DNA of 64,000 nucleotides, taken from the NCBI GenBank assembly GCA_024346935.1, contig AP024878.1, positions 2,108,001 through 2,172,000 of the forward strand, written 5' to 3'. Source of the DNA: Vibrio inusitatus (lineage in GTDB: Bacteria > Pseudomonadota > Gammaproteobacteria > Enterobacterales > Vibrionaceae). The first letter of the stretch is position 1. Each line of letters opens with the position of its first letter. Shown in pieces: positions 49,737 through 61,361 of the stretch. The notes under the pieces are model-generated. The model was given only the letters and a program-made list of their open reading frames with translations. It was not told where the DNA came from and searched no databases. The position numbers and the translations under genes were made by a program.

Positions 49737-50207
49737 TTACGGTTTTAAAGGCAATCTAGAGAATTCATCGTGCCCACATTCCGAGCATGCTTGAATTTCG
49801 GTGGCATGATTGTATTGGGTTCTGTGCCCACATTTTTCACAAATTAATACACCTAGCCCAATAATTTCGCCCGACTTGTATACCCCTTGATGCTCAAGAT
49901 CTTGAAAGAACTCAACCCATTCGACTTTAGTTTTATCGGTGATATCCAATAGAGACTGCCAAACAGTGTTTGCAATCATGAGATAAAAAGGCCCCGATTT
50001 ACTCTCTTCAAAACTATTGGCAAACTCTTGCAGGTCCGACTTAACATACGCCGAAACTAAGGCTAATTCGTCTTTAGTCATATCATTGGCAGCCTCAACC
50101 ACCTTCTCTGAATTAGCAATAACATTATTTATTTCATCTGGGCTGTGTTTTAAGGTTTCTACTACATCGGATAACAACTCATCATAACTCGTCTGACGTT
50201 TTGGCAT
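49737..50207 (-). CDS. ybeL: Zinc-ribbon protein YbeL
   Basis: 156 aa from ATG 50207 with AAAGGAGGG upstream. C-terminal zinc ribbon CEKCGHRTQYNHATEIQACSECGHDEF; helical N-terminal part. Function unknown (DUF1451). Same neighbourhood as in E. coli, divergent from leuS. Confidence 0.92.
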   Translation of the reverse strand: MPKRQTSYDELLSDVVETLKHSPDEINNVIANSEKVVEAANDMTKDELALVSAYVKSDLQEFANSFEESKSGPFYLMIANTVWQSLLDITDKTKVEWVEFFQDLEHQGVYKSGEIIGLGVLICEKCGHRTQYNHATEIQACSECGHDEFSRLPLKP

Positions 50208-50351
50208 ATGCCCTCCTTTGCCTAATGGCAATTAACATTGCTTAAAGCTTGCTTTGTGGTTGTTGCTTTTAGCTCCTTTAGGTATTCTATGCTGATCTAA
50301 AACGAACTGATTTAATCGTTCTCACAGTTTCCAAGAAAATGGATAGCGTCG

Positions 50352-52928
50352 ATGCAAGAACAATACAACCCGCAAGATATTGAACAAAAAGTTCAACAGC
50401 ACTGGGACAACAATAAAACCTTTGTTGTAAGTGAAGACCCAAACAAAGAAAAATTCTACTGTCTTTCTATGTTTCCGTACCCAAGTGGTCGTCTGCACAT
50501 GGGCCACGTACGTAACTATACCATTGGTGACGTAGTGTCTCGCTTCCAGCGCCTGCAAGGCAAAAACGTGATGCAACCAATTGGTTGGGATGCTTTTGGC
50601 CTACCAGCAGAAAACGCTGCAGTTAAGAACAACACTGCACCTGCTCCTTGGACATACGAAAATATCGAGTACATGAAGAACCAACTTAAGCTTCTTGGCT
50701 TTGGTTACGATTGGAACCGTGAGTTCGCGACCTGTACTCCAGAGTACTACCGTTGGGAACAAGGCTTCTTCACTAAGCTCTACGAAAAAGGCTTAGTTTA
50801 TAAGAAAACCTCTTCAGTTAACTGGTGTCCAAACGACCAAACTGTTCTTGCAAACGAGCAGGTCGAAGATGGCTGCTGCTGGCGTTGCGACACTCCAGTA
50901 GAACAAAAGAAGATCCCACAGTGGTTCATTAAAATCACTGAGTACGCACAAGAACTACTAGACGATCTAGACAACCTTGAAGGTTGGCCTGAAATGGTTA
51001 AGACCATGCAGCGCAACTGGATCGGTCGCTCTGAAGGCGTTGAGCTGTCTTTCGCTGTTAACGGTGAAGAAGCACCACTAGAAGTGTATACAACTCGTCC
51101 TGACACACTAATGGGTGTTTCTTACGTGGGTATCGCTGCTGGTCACCCTCTTGCAGAAAAAGCGTCTCAAAACAATCCTGAGCTTGCTGCATTCGTTGAA
51201 GAGTGTCGTAACACTAAAGTTGCTGAAGCAGAACTAGCAACGATGGAAAAGAAAGGTATGGATACAGGCTTAACCGCTATCCACCCTCTTAACGGTCGTG
51301 TAGTTCCTGTTTACGTAGCAAACTTCGTTCTTATGGATTATGGCACAGGTGCGGTAATGGCCGTTCCTGCTCACGATCAACGTGACTACGAATTCGCAAC
51401 TAAGTACGGCATCGATATTATTCCAGTAATCAAACCTGAAGATGGTTCTGAGCTAGATGTGTCTGAAGCCGCTTACACAGAGAAAGGGGTACTGTTTGAT
51501 TCTGATGAATTCGATGGTCTTGCATTCCAAGAAGCATTCGATGCCATCGCTGCGAAACTTGAAGCTGAAGGCAAAGGTAAGAAAACAGTAAACTTCCGTC
51601 TACGTGACTGGGGTGTGTCTCGTCAACGTTACTGGGGTGCTCCAATCCCAATGGTAACGACTGAAGATGGTGAAGTTCATCCAGTACCAGCGGACCAACT
51701 GCCAGTAATTCTTCCTGAAGACGTAGTAATGGATGGCGTAACGAGCCCAATCAAGGCAGACAAGTCTTGGGCTGAAACTACATTCAACGGCGAACCAGCT
51801 TTGCGTGAGACTGACACGTTCGATACGTTCATGGAGTCTTCATGGTACTACGCTCGTTACTGTTCACCACAAGCTGATGACATTCTAGATCCAGAGAAAG
51901 CAAACTACTGGCTACCTGTTGATCAATATGTTGGTGGTATCGAACACGCGTGTATGCATCTGCTTTACTCTCGTTTCTTCCACAAATTGCTTCGTGATGC
52001 TGGTTACGTGACCTCTGATGAGCCGTTCAAGCAGCTTCTTTGTCAAGGTATGGTTTTGGCTGACGCCTTCTACCACACCAACGAGAAAGGCACTAAAGAA
52101 TGGATTGCGCCAACAGATGTAACCGTTGAGCGTGATGGCAAAGGTCGCATCGAGAAAGCGGTAGATGCGCAAGGTCGTAACGTTGAGCACTCTGGCATGA
52201 TTAAGATGTCTAAGTCTAAGAACAACGGTATAGACCCGCAAGAAATGGTCGACAAGTACGGTGCCGATACAGTCCGTCTATTCATGATGTTTGCATCACC
52301 TGCAGACATGACACTTGAGTGGCAAGAGTCTGGTGTTGAAGGTGCAAACCGTTTCCTTAAACGTGTTTGGAAACTGGTTCATGTTCACTCTTCTAAAGGT
52401 GTAGCTGAATCTGTTGATGCATCTATTCTATCTGGCGACCAAAAAGCACTTCGTCGTGATATTCATAAGACTATCGCAAAAGTAACGGACGATATCGGCC
52501 GTCGTCAAACGTTTAACACTGCAATCGCTGCGATCATGGAACTGATGAACAAGCTAGCGAAAGCGCCACAAGAATCTGTACAAGACCGTGCAATCCTTGA
52601 TGAAGCGCTAAAAGCGGTAGTTCGCATGCTTTACCCAATGACTCCCCATATCTCTTACGAAATGTGGATTGCATTAGGTGAATCAAACGTAGACTCAGCA
52701 ACATGGCCTACGTTTGACGAGAAAGCGTTAGTTGAAGACGAGAAAACTATCGTTGTTATGATCAACGGCAAACTACGTGCGAAACTGACAGTTGCAGCAG
52801 ATGCAACCGAAGAACAAGTTCGTGAGCTTGGTCTAAACGATGAGAACGCGAAGAAGTTCTTAGATGGCTTAACTGTCCGTAAAGTTATCTTCGTACCTGG
52901 TAAGCTACTGAATATTGTAGCAAACTAA
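50352..52928 (+). CDS. leuS: Leucyl-tRNA synthetase
   Basis: 858 aa. HIGH-type HMGH after YPSGRL, an editing (CP1) domain with [20 protein letters not shown], and KMSKS in [10 protein letters not shown]. Starts the leuS-lptE-holA-rsfS-rlmH transcript. Confidence 0.98.
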   Translation: MQEQYNPQDIEQKVQQHWDNNKTFVVSEDPNKEKFYCLSMFPYPSGRLHMGHVRNYTIGDVVSRFQRLQGKNVMQPIGWDAFGLPAENAAVKNNTAPAPWTYENIEYMKNQLKLLGFGYDWNREFATCTPEYYRWEQGFFTKLYEKGLVYKKTSSVNWCPNDQTVLANEQVEDGCCWRCDTPVEQKKIPQWFIKITEYAQELLDDLDNLEGWPEMVKTMQRNWIGRSEGVELSFAVNGEEAPLEVYTTRPDTLMGVSYVGIAAGHPLAEKASQNNPELAAFVEECRNTKVAEAELATMEKKGMDTGLTAIHPLNGRVVPVYVANFVLMDYGTGAVMAVPAHDQRDYEFATKYGIDIIPVIKPEDGSELDVSEAAYTEKGVLFDSDEFDGLAFQEAFDAIAAKLEAEGKGKKTVNFRLRDWGVSRQRYWGAPIPMVTTEDGEVHPVPADQLPVILPEDVVMDGVTSPIKADKSWAETTFNGEPALRETDTFDTFMESSWYYARYCSPQADDILDPEKANYWLPVDQYVGGIEHACMHLLYSRFFHKLLRDAGYVTSDEPFKQLLCQGMVLADAFYHTNEKGTKEWIAPTDVTVERDGKGRIEKAVDAQGRNVEHSGMIKMSKSKNNGIDPQEMVDKYGADTVRLFMMFASPADMTLEWQESGVEGANRFLKRVWKLVHVHSSKGVAESVDASILSGDQKALRRDIHKTIAKVTDDIGRRQTFNTAIAAIMELMNKLAKAPQESVQDRAILDEALKAVVRMLYPMTPHISYEMWIALGESNVDSATWPTFDEKALVEDEKTIVVMINGKLRAKLTVAADATEEQVRELGLNDENAKKFLDGLTVRKVIFVPGKLLNIVAN

Positions 52929-53060
52929 TCTACGCTTAAAACTGAGGGTTACATCATGTAGCCCTCAGCTTTCGTTTTTTATCCTGCTTTTTTGTCGAAG
53001 ATGACTTTGTTTCAGAGAAGCACGATAAGAACCGAACTTCCTTTAGAGAGTATTCTTTTG

Positions 53061-53777
53061 ATGCAAATTGCACGCCTTTCTCATTTACGCTTAGCTATTG
53101 CTCTACTTATTGCCTCATTACTTAGCGGCTGTGGTTTTCATTTTCGCGGTAGTTACTTAGTGCCGGAAGAAGTCAATTCCATGTCTTTGACCAGTTACGA
53201 TGACTACGCTCAATTTACTCGAGATGTAAAAACGGAATTAAGACAAAATGGCATACATCTTGTCACTCCAGCAGCGAACGTCACCAATATTCATCTGCTC
53301 ACAGAAAGCATTGACGAACGCACTCTTTCTCTCTATCAAAACAGCCGTGCAGCGGAAAAAGAACTGACTCTAAGGGCGAGCTATCGAGTTGTCGTCCCTG
53401 ACGTAGGCACTCGAACGTTTAGAACTCAAGTTAACCGCAGTTATCTAGATAACCCGTTAACAGCGCTCGCTAAATCTGTCGAAAGAGACATGATTGAAGA
53501 TGAGATGCGCAAGCAAGCCGCAAGACAGATCATTCGTCAGTTAGCTCGTCTACGTACCGACCTTGATAACGATGATGGCTCATTTGATACCTTCGTTAAT
53601 GACGATGGTGTGATAGAAGACCCTTCTCAAAGAAAAGATGACCAAATTAGCCTGCAGGCTGAATACGAGAAAAGCGATCAAGCAACAATACCTGTAGAGC
53701 TGCAAACTGCTCCACCTGAATCAAGCGGTACTGAAGCAGACACAGCTGTAGGCTCTGAATCTGACGTTGCAAAGTAG
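53061..53777 (+). CDS. lptE: LPS-assembly lipoprotein LptE
   Basis: 238 aa from ATG 53061; a TTG 23 codons earlier would bury the signal. Lipobox LLSGC. LptE core follows (FHFRGSYLVPEEVNSMSL). The last 70 residues are an acidic, disordered tail not found in E. coli LptE, which is about 190 aa. Partners LptD in the outer membrane. Confidence 0.93.
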   Translation: MQIARLSHLRLAIALLIASLLSGCGFHFRGSYLVPEEVNSMSLTSYDDYAQFTRDVKTELRQNGIHLVTPAANVTNIHLLTESIDERTLSLYQNSRAAEKELTLRASYRVVVPDVGTRTFRTQVNRSYLDNPLTALAKSVERDMIEDEMRKQAARQIIRQLARLRTDLDNDDGSFDTFVNDDGVIEDPSQRKDDQISLQAEYEKSDQATIPVELQTAPPESSGTEADTAVGSESDVAK

Positions 53778-53786
53778 AGAATAAGT

Positions 53787-54797
53787 ATGCGCATCTTTGC
53801 CGACAAATTGGCCAGTACACTAAAAAGGCAACTACACCCAGTGTATTTGCTATTTGGTGCTGAGCCCCTACTCATTCAAGAATCTCGAGACCAAATAGAG
53901 CATAAAGCCAAATCAGAGGGCTTTAGTGAGGTGTTTCGTTTTTCTATTACTGCTCAAACGGATTGGAATGAGGTCTTTGATGCATGTAATTCAATGAGCC
54001 TTTTTGCTGAGAAAAAAATTCTACAGCTAGAACTGCCTGAATCGGGTACCAATCAAGCCATAACAAAAGAGCTACTTAACCTTCATCAAATACTCAATCC
54101 TGACGTAATGCTGATCGTTTCAGGAAGCAAACTGACCAAGGCGCAAGAAAATGCGAAGTGGTTTAAAGCTCTGAACTCCAATGGCCTTTGGGTAAGCTGT
54201 CTCACACCAGATATTCATCGACTGCCTCAATTTGTACTACAGCGTTGCCACCAACTAGGGCTAAAGCCTGACACTGAAGCAGTACAGATGTTGGCTCAAT
54301 GGCATGAAGGGAATCTGTTGGCACTGAGTCAGAGTTTAGAAAAGCTTTGTTTACTCTACCCTGACGGAGTACTTACCTTAGTTCGTATAGAATCAGCATT
54401 GAGCAGGCACAACCACTTCACGGCATTTAACTGGATTGATGCCATGCTCGAAGGTAAGGCAAAACGTAGCCAGCGAATCCTACGCGAATTGCATGGTGAG
54501 GGTGTTGAAGCGGTTATCTTGCTGCGTACGCTACAAAAAGAGCTGAATACTTTGATGAGTTATAAGCAGGAACTCACTAGCAAAAACCTACAACAAGTAT
54601 TTGACCAATACCGTGTTTGGAACAACAAGCGCCCGCTTTATACAGCTGCACTTAACCGCCATACACCAACAACACTCTATAGTATGGTTTGCACATTGGC
54701 TGATGCAGAACATACCGTAAAAACAGACTACGACAACAGTGTATGGCCAATACTTACTCAGTTGACACTCGATATGAGCATGCCACGAAACGCTTAG
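53787..54797 (+). CDS. holA: DNA polymerase III delta subunit
   Basis: 336 aa. YLLFGAEPLLIQESRDQI opening and FNWIDAMLEGKAKRSQRIL in the C-terminal half match the clamp-loader delta family. It opens the beta clamp. Next gene is rsfS, not nadD. Confidence 0.95.
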   Translation: MRIFADKLASTLKRQLHPVYLLFGAEPLLIQESRDQIEHKAKSEGFSEVFRFSITAQTDWNEVFDACNSMSLFAEKKILQLELPESGTNQAITKELLNLHQILNPDVMLIVSGSKLTKAQENAKWFKALNSNGLWVSCLTPDIHRLPQFVLQRCHQLGLKPDTEAVQMLAQWHEGNLLALSQSLEKLCLLYPDGVLTLVRIESALSRHNHFTAFNWIDAMLEGKAKRSQRILRELHGEGVEAVILLRTLQKELNTLMSYKQELTSKNLQQVFDQYRVWNNKRPLYTAALNRHTPTTLYSMVCTLADAEHTVKTDYDNSVWPILTQLTLDMSMPRNA

Positions 54798-54852
54798 CAG
54801 CGACGCATGGTATACTTTTTGATACCAAAATAAATTTATTAAGGAGCCGGCA

Positions 54853-55170
54853 TTGCAAGGCGAAGCATTAAGAGACTTTTTAGCTGATAAAGCTGACGAT
54901 ATGAAAGCGCAAAAGATCGTTACATTGGATGTTCAAGGTAAATCAAGTGTGACTGACTACATGTTGGTTTGCACTGGCACCTCTAAGCGCCACGTATCTT
55001 CTATCGCGGATCATATTGCTATTGAAGCGAAAAAGATCGGTATTGAGCCTCTAGGAATGGATGGTGAAATTGAGGGTGAATGGGTTGTCGTAGATATGGG
55101 TTCTACTATGGTTCATGTCATGCAAGAAGAACATCGTGAGCTTTACCAACTAGAAAAACTTTGGGGTTAA
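54853..55170 (+). CDS. rsfS: Ribosomal silencing factor RsfS
   Basis: 105 aa from TTG 54853 with AAGGAG 6 nt upstream. Conserved [23 protein letters not shown] and [16 protein letters not shown]. It blocks 50S-30S joining in stationary phase. Confidence 0.96.
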   Translation: MQGEALRDFLADKADDMKAQKIVTLDVQGKSSVTDYMLVCTGTSKRHVSSIADHIAIEAKKIGIEPLGMDGEIEGEWVVVDMGSTMVHVMQEEHRELYQLEKLWG

Positions 55171-55173
55171 TTA

Positions 55174-55644
55174 GTGAAGATCCAACTCGTTGCCGTTGGC
55201 ACTAAAATGCCAAAGTGGGTAGAAGAAGGCTTTAATGAGTACAAGCGTCGTTTTCCAAACGATATGCCGCTAGAGCTCATTGAAATTACTGCTGGTAAAC
55301 GAGGCAAAAATGCCGATATTGCGCGCATCTTGCAAAAAGAAGGCGAAGCCATGTTGGCTGCGGTACCTAAAGGTAACCGTATTGTTACCTTGGATATTCC
55401 TGGCAAGCCTTGGGATACACCACAACTGGCTAAACAGTTGGATCGCTGGAAACTTGACGCTCGAGATGTATCCATCTTAATCGGTGGTCCTGAGGGTTTA
55501 GCTCCTGCCTGTAAAGCTGCAGCAGAGCAAAGTTGGTCACTCTCTCCTTTGACTCTCCCTCATCCGTTGGTGCGCGTAGTAATGGCCGAGAGTCTTTATA
55601 GAGCTTGGAGCGTTAACGCGAACCACCCATACCATCGTGAGTAA
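55174..55644 (+). CDS. rlmH: 23S rRNA pseudouridine-1915 N3-methyltransferase
   Basis: 156 aa from GTG 55174, three nt after rsfS. SPOUT fold with [11 protein letters not shown] and the closing [22 protein letters not shown]. Confidence 0.97.
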   Translation: MKIQLVAVGTKMPKWVEEGFNEYKRRFPNDMPLELIEITAGKRGKNADIARILQKEGEAMLAAVPKGNRIVTLDIPGKPWDTPQLAKQLDRWKLDARDVSILIGGPEGLAPACKAAAEQSWSLSPLTLPHPLVRVVMAESLYRAWSVNANHPYHRE

Positions 55645-55650
55645 AAGAGC

Positions 55651-57552
55651 ATGATGCGTAAGCGCTCTCATTTTAGAGACCATAAACTCGAGACTCGACT
55701 TTTTGGCAATCGTGCGTTGGTTGCCTTCATTGGTATTCTCGTGCTCATCTGTCTCCTTATCGTTAACCTGTATCATATTCAGGTTAATCAATTTCAAGAC
55801 TACCAAACTCGTTCTAATGACAACCGTATCAAAGTCGTACCCATTGCGCCTAACCGTGGCTTAATCTATGACAGAAATGGTATTGTTTTAGCTGAGAATA
55901 GACCTGTATTTTCCCTAGAAATCACCCCAGAAAAGGTCCCAAATCTTGATGAGACAATTTCTCGCCTTCAGCAGCTACTACCCGCTATTTCAGAAGAGCA
56001 AGTTGAACGATTTCAGCGAGACCGCAAGCGCTCTCGACGATTCAAGTCAGTTCCACTGCTCGGTCAACTTTCAGAAGAACAGGTCGCAATTTTCTCTGTC
56101 CACCAGCATGATTTTCCTGGTGTAGAAGTAAATGCAACCTTAAAGCGCTTTTATCCCTATGGCGAGATCCTGACTCATGTTCTCGGCTACGTATCCCGTA
56201 TCAACGATCGCGACATACAGCGCTTAACTCGCGAAGATAAGGTACAGGATTACCAAGCAACTCATGATATCGGCAAACTGGGAATAGAACGTTACTACGA
56301 AGATATCCTGCACGGCAAACCAGGCTACCAAGAAGTGGAAGTCAATAGTCGTGGTCGCGTCATTCGTACCCTCAAATATGAGCCACCAACTCCAGGTGAA
56401 GATATCGTACTTAACATCGATATCAAGCTACAAAACTATCTGTTCGAACTCCTAGACGGTCGCCGAGGCAGCGCAGTAATTCTTGAACCCCATACTGATG
56501 CAGTACTCGCTATGGTATCTAGCCCTAGTTATGATCCTAATTCTTTTGTTCATGGTATTTCAGGAAAAGATTATAGGGCGCTACTCAGCGATATCAATCG
56601 CCCACTAGTCAACCGAGCCACACTCGGTATTTATCCTCCGGCATCGACAGTAAAACCATTTATTGCCGTGGCTGCTTTAGAGGAAAAAGTCATTACCCCA
56701 ACCACTACACGTAATGACCCAGGATACTGGCGCATTCCAAACTCCAAGACTCGTCCATTTAGAGATTGGTTACGCTGGGGACATGGTGAAGTCGATATTA
56801 ACAAAGCCATTGAAGAATCAGTGGATACCTTCTTCTATCAAGTTGCTTATGATTTGGGCATCGACCGTATTTCCAAATGGATGCAAGAGTTCGGGTTTGG
56901 CGATTACACCGGCATCGATATCTATGAAGAAAGCAAAGCTAACATGCCTACGCGTGAATGGAAACGAGCCAGACATAACACACCTTGGTATCAAGGGGAT
57001 ACTATCCCTGTTGGCATAGGCCAAGGTTACTGGACGGCAACGCCAATACAAATAGCCAAAGCCACTTCAGTATTGATCAATGAAGGCAAGGTGATGGCGC
57101 CGCAAATTCTTCGTTCAACCATAAAACCTGTTGAGCACAATGGCGTTGTGGAAGAATTCAAACAACCGGAACTTTACCCTCCAATAACCGGTGTGAAGAA
57201 GGAGTTTTGGACCATCGCTAAGCACGGTATGTATTTGGTTAACCACGGCAAGCGAGGCACTGCTCGTCGCGCATTTGCAGGACTGAAATATAAAAGCGCC
57301 GGAAAATCGGGAACAGCACAGGTATTCGGACTTGCAGAAGATGAAAAATATGATGCTGACGAAATTGCTGAACACTTGCGTGATCACGCTCTGTTCACAG
57401 GGTTCGCACCCTACGATAACCCTCAGGTTATTTTGACCATTGTACTAGAGAATGCAGGCGGTGGTTCAACTCATGGGGCACCTGTAGCAAGACAAATTTT
57501 TGACCATATTTTGTTAGATCAAACTTATGACTATATCGAGCCTGAAGAATGA
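55651..57552 (+). CDS. mrdA: Penicillin-binding protein 2
   Basis: 633 aa. Single TM anchor at about 23-45, then the pedestal, then transpeptidase with STVK at 332-335, and KSGTAQVF as the KTG-type motif. Cross-links peptidoglycan during elongation with RodA. Confidence 0.97.
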   Translation: MMRKRSHFRDHKLETRLFGNRALVAFIGILVLICLLIVNLYHIQVNQFQDYQTRSNDNRIKVVPIAPNRGLIYDRNGIVLAENRPVFSLEITPEKVPNLDETISRLQQLLPAISEEQVERFQRDRKRSRRFKSVPLLGQLSEEQVAIFSVHQHDFPGVEVNATLKRFYPYGEILTHVLGYVSRINDRDIQRLTREDKVQDYQATHDIGKLGIERYYEDILHGKPGYQEVEVNSRGRVIRTLKYEPPTPGEDIVLNIDIKLQNYLFELLDGRRGSAVILEPHTDAVLAMVSSPSYDPNSFVHGISGKDYRALLSDINRPLVNRATLGIYPPASTVKPFIAVAALEEKVITPTTTRNDPGYWRIPNSKTRPFRDWLRWGHGEVDINKAIEESVDTFFYQVAYDLGIDRISKWMQEFGFGDYTGIDIYEESKANMPTREWKRARHNTPWYQGDTIPVGIGQGYWTATPIQIAKATSVLINEGKVMAPQILRSTIKPVEHNGVVEEFKQPELYPPITGVKKEFWTIAKHGMYLVNHGKRGTARRAFAGLKYKSAGKSGTAQVFGLAEDEKYDADEIAEHLRDHALFTGFAPYDNPQVILTIVLENAGGGSTHGAPVARQIFDHILLDQTYDYIEPEE

Positions 57553-58670
57553 AACTAGATCCTGAAACAGGCAAAAATCGCTCTCTGTTTGAGCGTATGC
57601 ATCTTGACCTTCCATTGATCTTTGGCGTCTTGATCCTGATGGGATGTTCATTGGTGATCATGTATAGCGCGAGTGGCCAAAATATGGCGATGATGGAGCG
57701 CCAAATGATGCGCATGATATTGGCTCTAGGTGTCATGGTTATCATGGCTCAAATAACGCCAAGGACCTATGAAACACTCGCTCCATTGCTTTTCACTGGA
57801 GGGCTTATCCTATTACTAGGGGTGCTCTTTTTTGGTGAGGCATCAAAAGGGGCGCAACGTTGGCTTAATCTTGGCTTTGTGCGCTTTCAACCTTCTGAAT
57901 TAATGAAACTAGCTGTACCTCTAATGGTCGCAAGATACATAGGTAACCGCCCTCTTCCACCAAGTTTTAGGGTTCTAGTGACATCCTTAATCTTGGTTAT
58001 GCTACCAACGATATTAATCGCTAAACAGCCAGATCTTGGTACTTCAATCTTGATTGCGGCCTCAGGTATATTCGTCATTTTCCTAGCGGGTATTAGCTGG
58101 AACATCATCCTATCGGCAGCCTTAGCGGTGGGTGCATTCGTACCAATTTTGTGGTTTTTCTTAATGCGTGAATATCAAAAAGTGCGCGTTAGAACCCTGT
58201 TTGATCCCGAATCTGATCCCCTAGGTGCTGGTTATCATATTATTCAAAGTAAGATAGCTATTGGTTCTGGCGGTTTAACAGGAAAAGGTTGGCTCCAAGG
58301 CACGCAATCACAATTAGAGTTCCTACCTGAGCGCCATACTGACTTCATATTTGCCGTTATTGCTGAAGAGTGGGGACTGATTGGAGTCATGCTCTTACTT
58401 ACTGTCTATCTATTCATCATTGGTCGCGGTTTATATCTTGCTAGTCAGGCTCAAACAGCCTTTGGTCGAATGATGGCGGGCAGTGTGGTGCTGAGTTTCT
58501 TCGTTTACATCTTTGTAAATATCGGTATGGTGAGCGGGATTTTACCCGTTGTGGGCGTTCCTTTGCCATTAATCAGTTATGGTGGCACCTCAATGGTGAC
58601 CTTGATGGCGGGTTTTGGCATATTAATGTCGATCCAAACTCATAGAAAAATGCTTTCGAAGGCAAACTAA
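57549..58670 (+). CDS. mrdB: Rod-shape SEDS glycosyltransferase RodA
   Basis: 373 aa with about 10 hydrophobic helices and SEDS motifs ([44 protein letters not shown]). Start overlaps mrdA by four bases. Confidence 0.97.
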   Translation: MKLDPETGKNRSLFERMHLDLPLIFGVLILMGCSLVIMYSASGQNMAMMERQMMRMILALGVMVIMAQITPRTYETLAPLLFTGGLILLLGVLFFGEASKGAQRWLNLGFVRFQPSELMKLAVPLMVARYIGNRPLPPSFRVLVTSLILVMLPTILIAKQPDLGTSILIAASGIFVIFLAGISWNIILSAALAVGAFVPILWFFLMREYQKVRVRTLFDPESDPLGAGYHIIQSKIAIGSGGLTGKGWLQGTQSQLEFLPERHTDFIFAVIAEEWGLIGVMLLLTVYLFIIGRGLYLASQAQTAFGRMMAGSVVLSFFVYIFVNIGMVSGILPVVGVPLPLISYGGTSMVTLMAGFGILMSIQTHRKMLSKAN

Positions 58671-59461
58671 TGCGAATACTTACAACCCTAGGATTGGGCG
58701 TAGCTCTGACAATCATTGCTGGATGTTCAGGATCGGACAAAGACCGCTATGCAATAGCACAAGACGTACCACCCGACTCGCCTATCTCATTGAATCATAT
58801 TGAGGACGCAACCCCACGTTACGAACCCTATAGTTTAGGTGGAAACAAAGATTACACTGTACGAGGGAAATCCTATTCTGTGATAAATAACCCTGAGGGT
58901 TTTACAGAGAAGGGAAAAGCCTCTTGGTACGGCAAGAAATTTCATGGGCATTTGACCTCAAATGGCGAAACCTATGATATGTATTCCATGAGTGCCGCTC
59001 ACAAAAACCTTCCTATTCCAAGCTACGTAAAAGTCACCAATGTCGACAATGGAAAAACAACTGTTGTTCGTGTCAATGACAGAGGGCCATTTCATGAAGG
59101 GAGAATTATCGACCTGAGTTATGCGGCTGCAACTAAACTTGGAGTAGTGCAAACTGGCGTGGCCAATGTCGAAATAGAATTTATTACGACCAAGTCAAAG
59201 TCGGGTAACAATACAACATCGGATGCTCACCCAAGCTATGTGATTCAAGTCGCTAGCCTAGGAAATGCAGCCAATTCGAAGAAGCTGTCCAACACACTCA
59301 CAGAAGAGTATGAACAGCCAAGTTATGTAGAAAAACAGGATACCATCAATAGAATTTATATTGGTCCAATTGCGGACGCTCTCGAAGCCAAGCAACTCCT
59401 GGAAAAACTACAACAAAATGGACATCCGAGCGCTTTTATTAAAAAGCATAAACCTGAGTAG
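58670..59461 (+). CDS. rlpA: RlpA-like septal-ring lipoprotein
   Basis: 263 aa. Lipobox at IIAGC. A DPBB domain (GKASWYGKKFHGHLTSNGE, VRVNDRGPFHEGRIIDLS) and a C-terminal SPOR domain (from about 190). Binds or cleaves denuded glycan strands. One-base overlap with mrdB. Confidence 0.95.
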   Translation: MRILTTLGLGVALTIIAGCSGSDKDRYAIAQDVPPDSPISLNHIEDATPRYEPYSLGGNKDYTVRGKSYSVINNPEGFTEKGKASWYGKKFHGHLTSNGETYDMYSMSAAHKNLPIPSYVKVTNVDNGKTTVVRVNDRGPFHEGRIIDLSYAAATKLGVVQTGVANVEIEFITTKSKSGNNTTSDAHPSYVIQVASLGNAANSKKLSNTLTEEYEQPSYVEKQDTINRIYIGPIADALEAKQLLEKLQQNGHPSAFIKKHKPE

Positions 59462-59581
59462 ATTGGGCGCGGATAAAAAATCACACTTTGGCAAGCATTA
59501 TACTAGTTTCTCTGGTCTAGACTTTTGATTCTGCTACTATACAAAAAGTTTTGCCTTCAATTTGGACATTACACGGAAAAG

Positions 59582-60763
59582 ATGAAAACTATCACCCAAT
59601 CACTTAAATCTCTCGCCGTAACGAGTGCCCTTGCCTCAGTTGCTTTTTCAGCAATCACTCAGGCTGCACCGATCGTGCTACCTGATGCTCCGCAGATTGC
59701 AGCCAAAGGCTATGTACTGATGGATTACAACTCAGGCAAAGTATTGGCTGAGAAAGAGATGAATACTCAACTTCATCCAGCAAGTTTAACTAAGATGATG
59801 ACAAGCTATGTTATTGGCCAAGAGCTAAAGCGTGGCAACATATCTAAAGATGATGAAGTCGTTATTAGCAAGAATGCTTGGGCGAAGAACTTCCCTGACT
59901 CATCAAAGATGTTCATCGAAGTCGGTACAACCGTTACGGTTGATGAGCTTAATCACGGCATTATCATTCAATCAGGCAACGATGCATGTGTTGCAATGGC
60001 TGAACATGTTGCAGGCTCTGAAGATGCCTTCGTTGATCTAATGAACGCTTGGGCAAAATCGCTAGGTATGAATAACTCACACTTTGCTAATGTCCACGGT
60101 CTTGATAACGATAACCTATATTCAACCCCATACGACATGGCGCTACTAGGTAAAGCACTGATTCGTGACGTGCCTGATGAGTATGCACTGTACGCAGAGA
60201 AGCAATTCACCTACAACGGCATCACACAGTACAACCGTAATGGTTTGTTGTGGGATAAAAGCATGAACGTTGATGGTATCAAGACCGGCCACACTAGTAA
60301 TGCTGGTTACAGCCTAGTGAGCTCTGGTACAGAAGGTCAGATGCGCCTTGTTGCCGTCGTGATGGGCACTAAGAGTGCTAATGCTCGTAAAGCAGAAAGC
60401 AAAAAACTTCTGAACTATGGATTCCGTTTCTTCGAAACAGTCGCTCCTCATAAAAAAGGCGAAGTGTTTGCTGAAGAGAAAATCTGGATGGGTAGTCAAG
60501 ACACCGTTAAATTGGGTCTAGCTGAAGATACCTACGTAACACTTCCACGTGGCGTAGCAAAGAATCTACAAGCTAGCTTTGTTCTTGATAAAGAATTAAA
60601 AGCACCAATCGCGCAAGGTGATGTTGTGGGCCGAGTGTTTTACCAAGTCGATGGTGAAGACATCGCTGAATACCCGTTACTTGCATTAGAAAATGTTGAT
60701 GAAGGTGGGATATTTAGTCGACTAATCGATTATTTAGTACTGCTAGTTAAAAGCTGGTTCTAA
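59582..60763 (+). CDS. dacA: D-alanyl-D-alanine carboxypeptidase (PBP5)
   Basis: 393 aa from ATG 59582; the frame is open 19 codons upstream, but the signal peptide and length indicate this start. Motifs SLTK 68-71, SGN 132-134, KTG 235-237, and a C-terminal amphipathic anchor (LIDYLVLLVKSWF). Confidence 0.96.
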   Translation: MKTITQSLKSLAVTSALASVAFSAITQAAPIVLPDAPQIAAKGYVLMDYNSGKVLAEKEMNTQLHPASLTKMMTSYVIGQELKRGNISKDDEVVISKNAWAKNFPDSSKMFIEVGTTVTVDELNHGIIIQSGNDACVAMAEHVAGSEDAFVDLMNAWAKSLGMNNSHFANVHGLDNDNLYSTPYDMALLGKALIRDVPDEYALYAEKQFTYNGITQYNRNGLLWDKSMNVDGIKTGHTSNAGYSLVSSGTEGQMRLVAVVMGTKSANARKAESKKLLNYGFRFFETVAPHKKGEVFAEEKIWMGSQDTVKLGLAEDTYVTLPRGVAKNLQASFVLDKELKAPIAQGDVVGRVFYQVDGEDIAEYPLLALENVDEGGIFSRLIDYLVLLVKSWF

Positions 60764-60787
60764 GGGTTTTAGCCTAAGTTAACTTGA

Positions 60788-60817
60788 AAAGAAGCTGCTT
60801 TATAGCAGCTTCTTTTT
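60788..60817 (+). terminator. Terminator of dacA
   Basis: Stem aagaagctgct / agcagcttctt with a TTAT loop and T run. Confidence 0.92.
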
Positions 60818-60938
60818 TATTTTTAGCTAGCTTGAAATGCAAGCAATAGAACCTCATATTGAGTTTTTAGTTCAATCAAAGTAACATTCGCGCCTTAAAT
60901 GGCCCTTATTTACACTATTTCCATTTGGAGTCGCAACC

Positions 60939-61208
60939 ATGCAAGAGCAACCAAAACTAAAAGACCTGTTGGAGTTCCCGTGCCAATTTTCTTACAAAGT
61001 AATGGGTTACGCAAAACCAGAACTACCAGATCTCATCTTGGAAGTAATCCAACGCCACGCACCTGGTAGCTATAGCCCTAAAATTACTCCAAGTGGTAAA
61101 GGTACATACAATGCAGTATCTGTAACTATTACAGCGACTTCTATCGAGCAAGTTGAAACACTGTATAAAGAACTCGGTGAAATTGAAATCGTTCGTGTCG
61201 TATTATAA
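60939..61208 (+). CDS. ybeD: DUF493 protein YbeD
   Basis: 89 aa, matches E. coli YbeD ([20 protein letters not shown]). Small ACT-like regulatory fold; own unit with a terminator downstream. Linked to lipB in many genomes. Confidence 0.95.
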   Translation: MQEQPKLKDLLEFPCQFSYKVMGYAKPELPDLILEVIQRHAPGSYSPKITPSGKGTYNAVSVTITATSIEQVETLYKELGEIEIVRVVL

Positions 61209-61251
61209 GCAGCAACGCTTAAAGACCGATAAATTGTAAGCTATTGATCTT

Positions 61252-61282
61252 AAAAGTGGTGCTTCTTTCAGCACCACTTTTT
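61252..61282 (+). terminator. Terminator of ybeD
   Basis: Stem aaagtggtgc / gcaccacttt with T run. Confidence 0.9.
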
Positions 61283-61361
61283 GTAATACAAATAGTACTA
61301 ATTCGCCTTTTTCTAGTAGAAATAACCTCACGTTGCTAGTAATGTGCGTACATCGATATAG

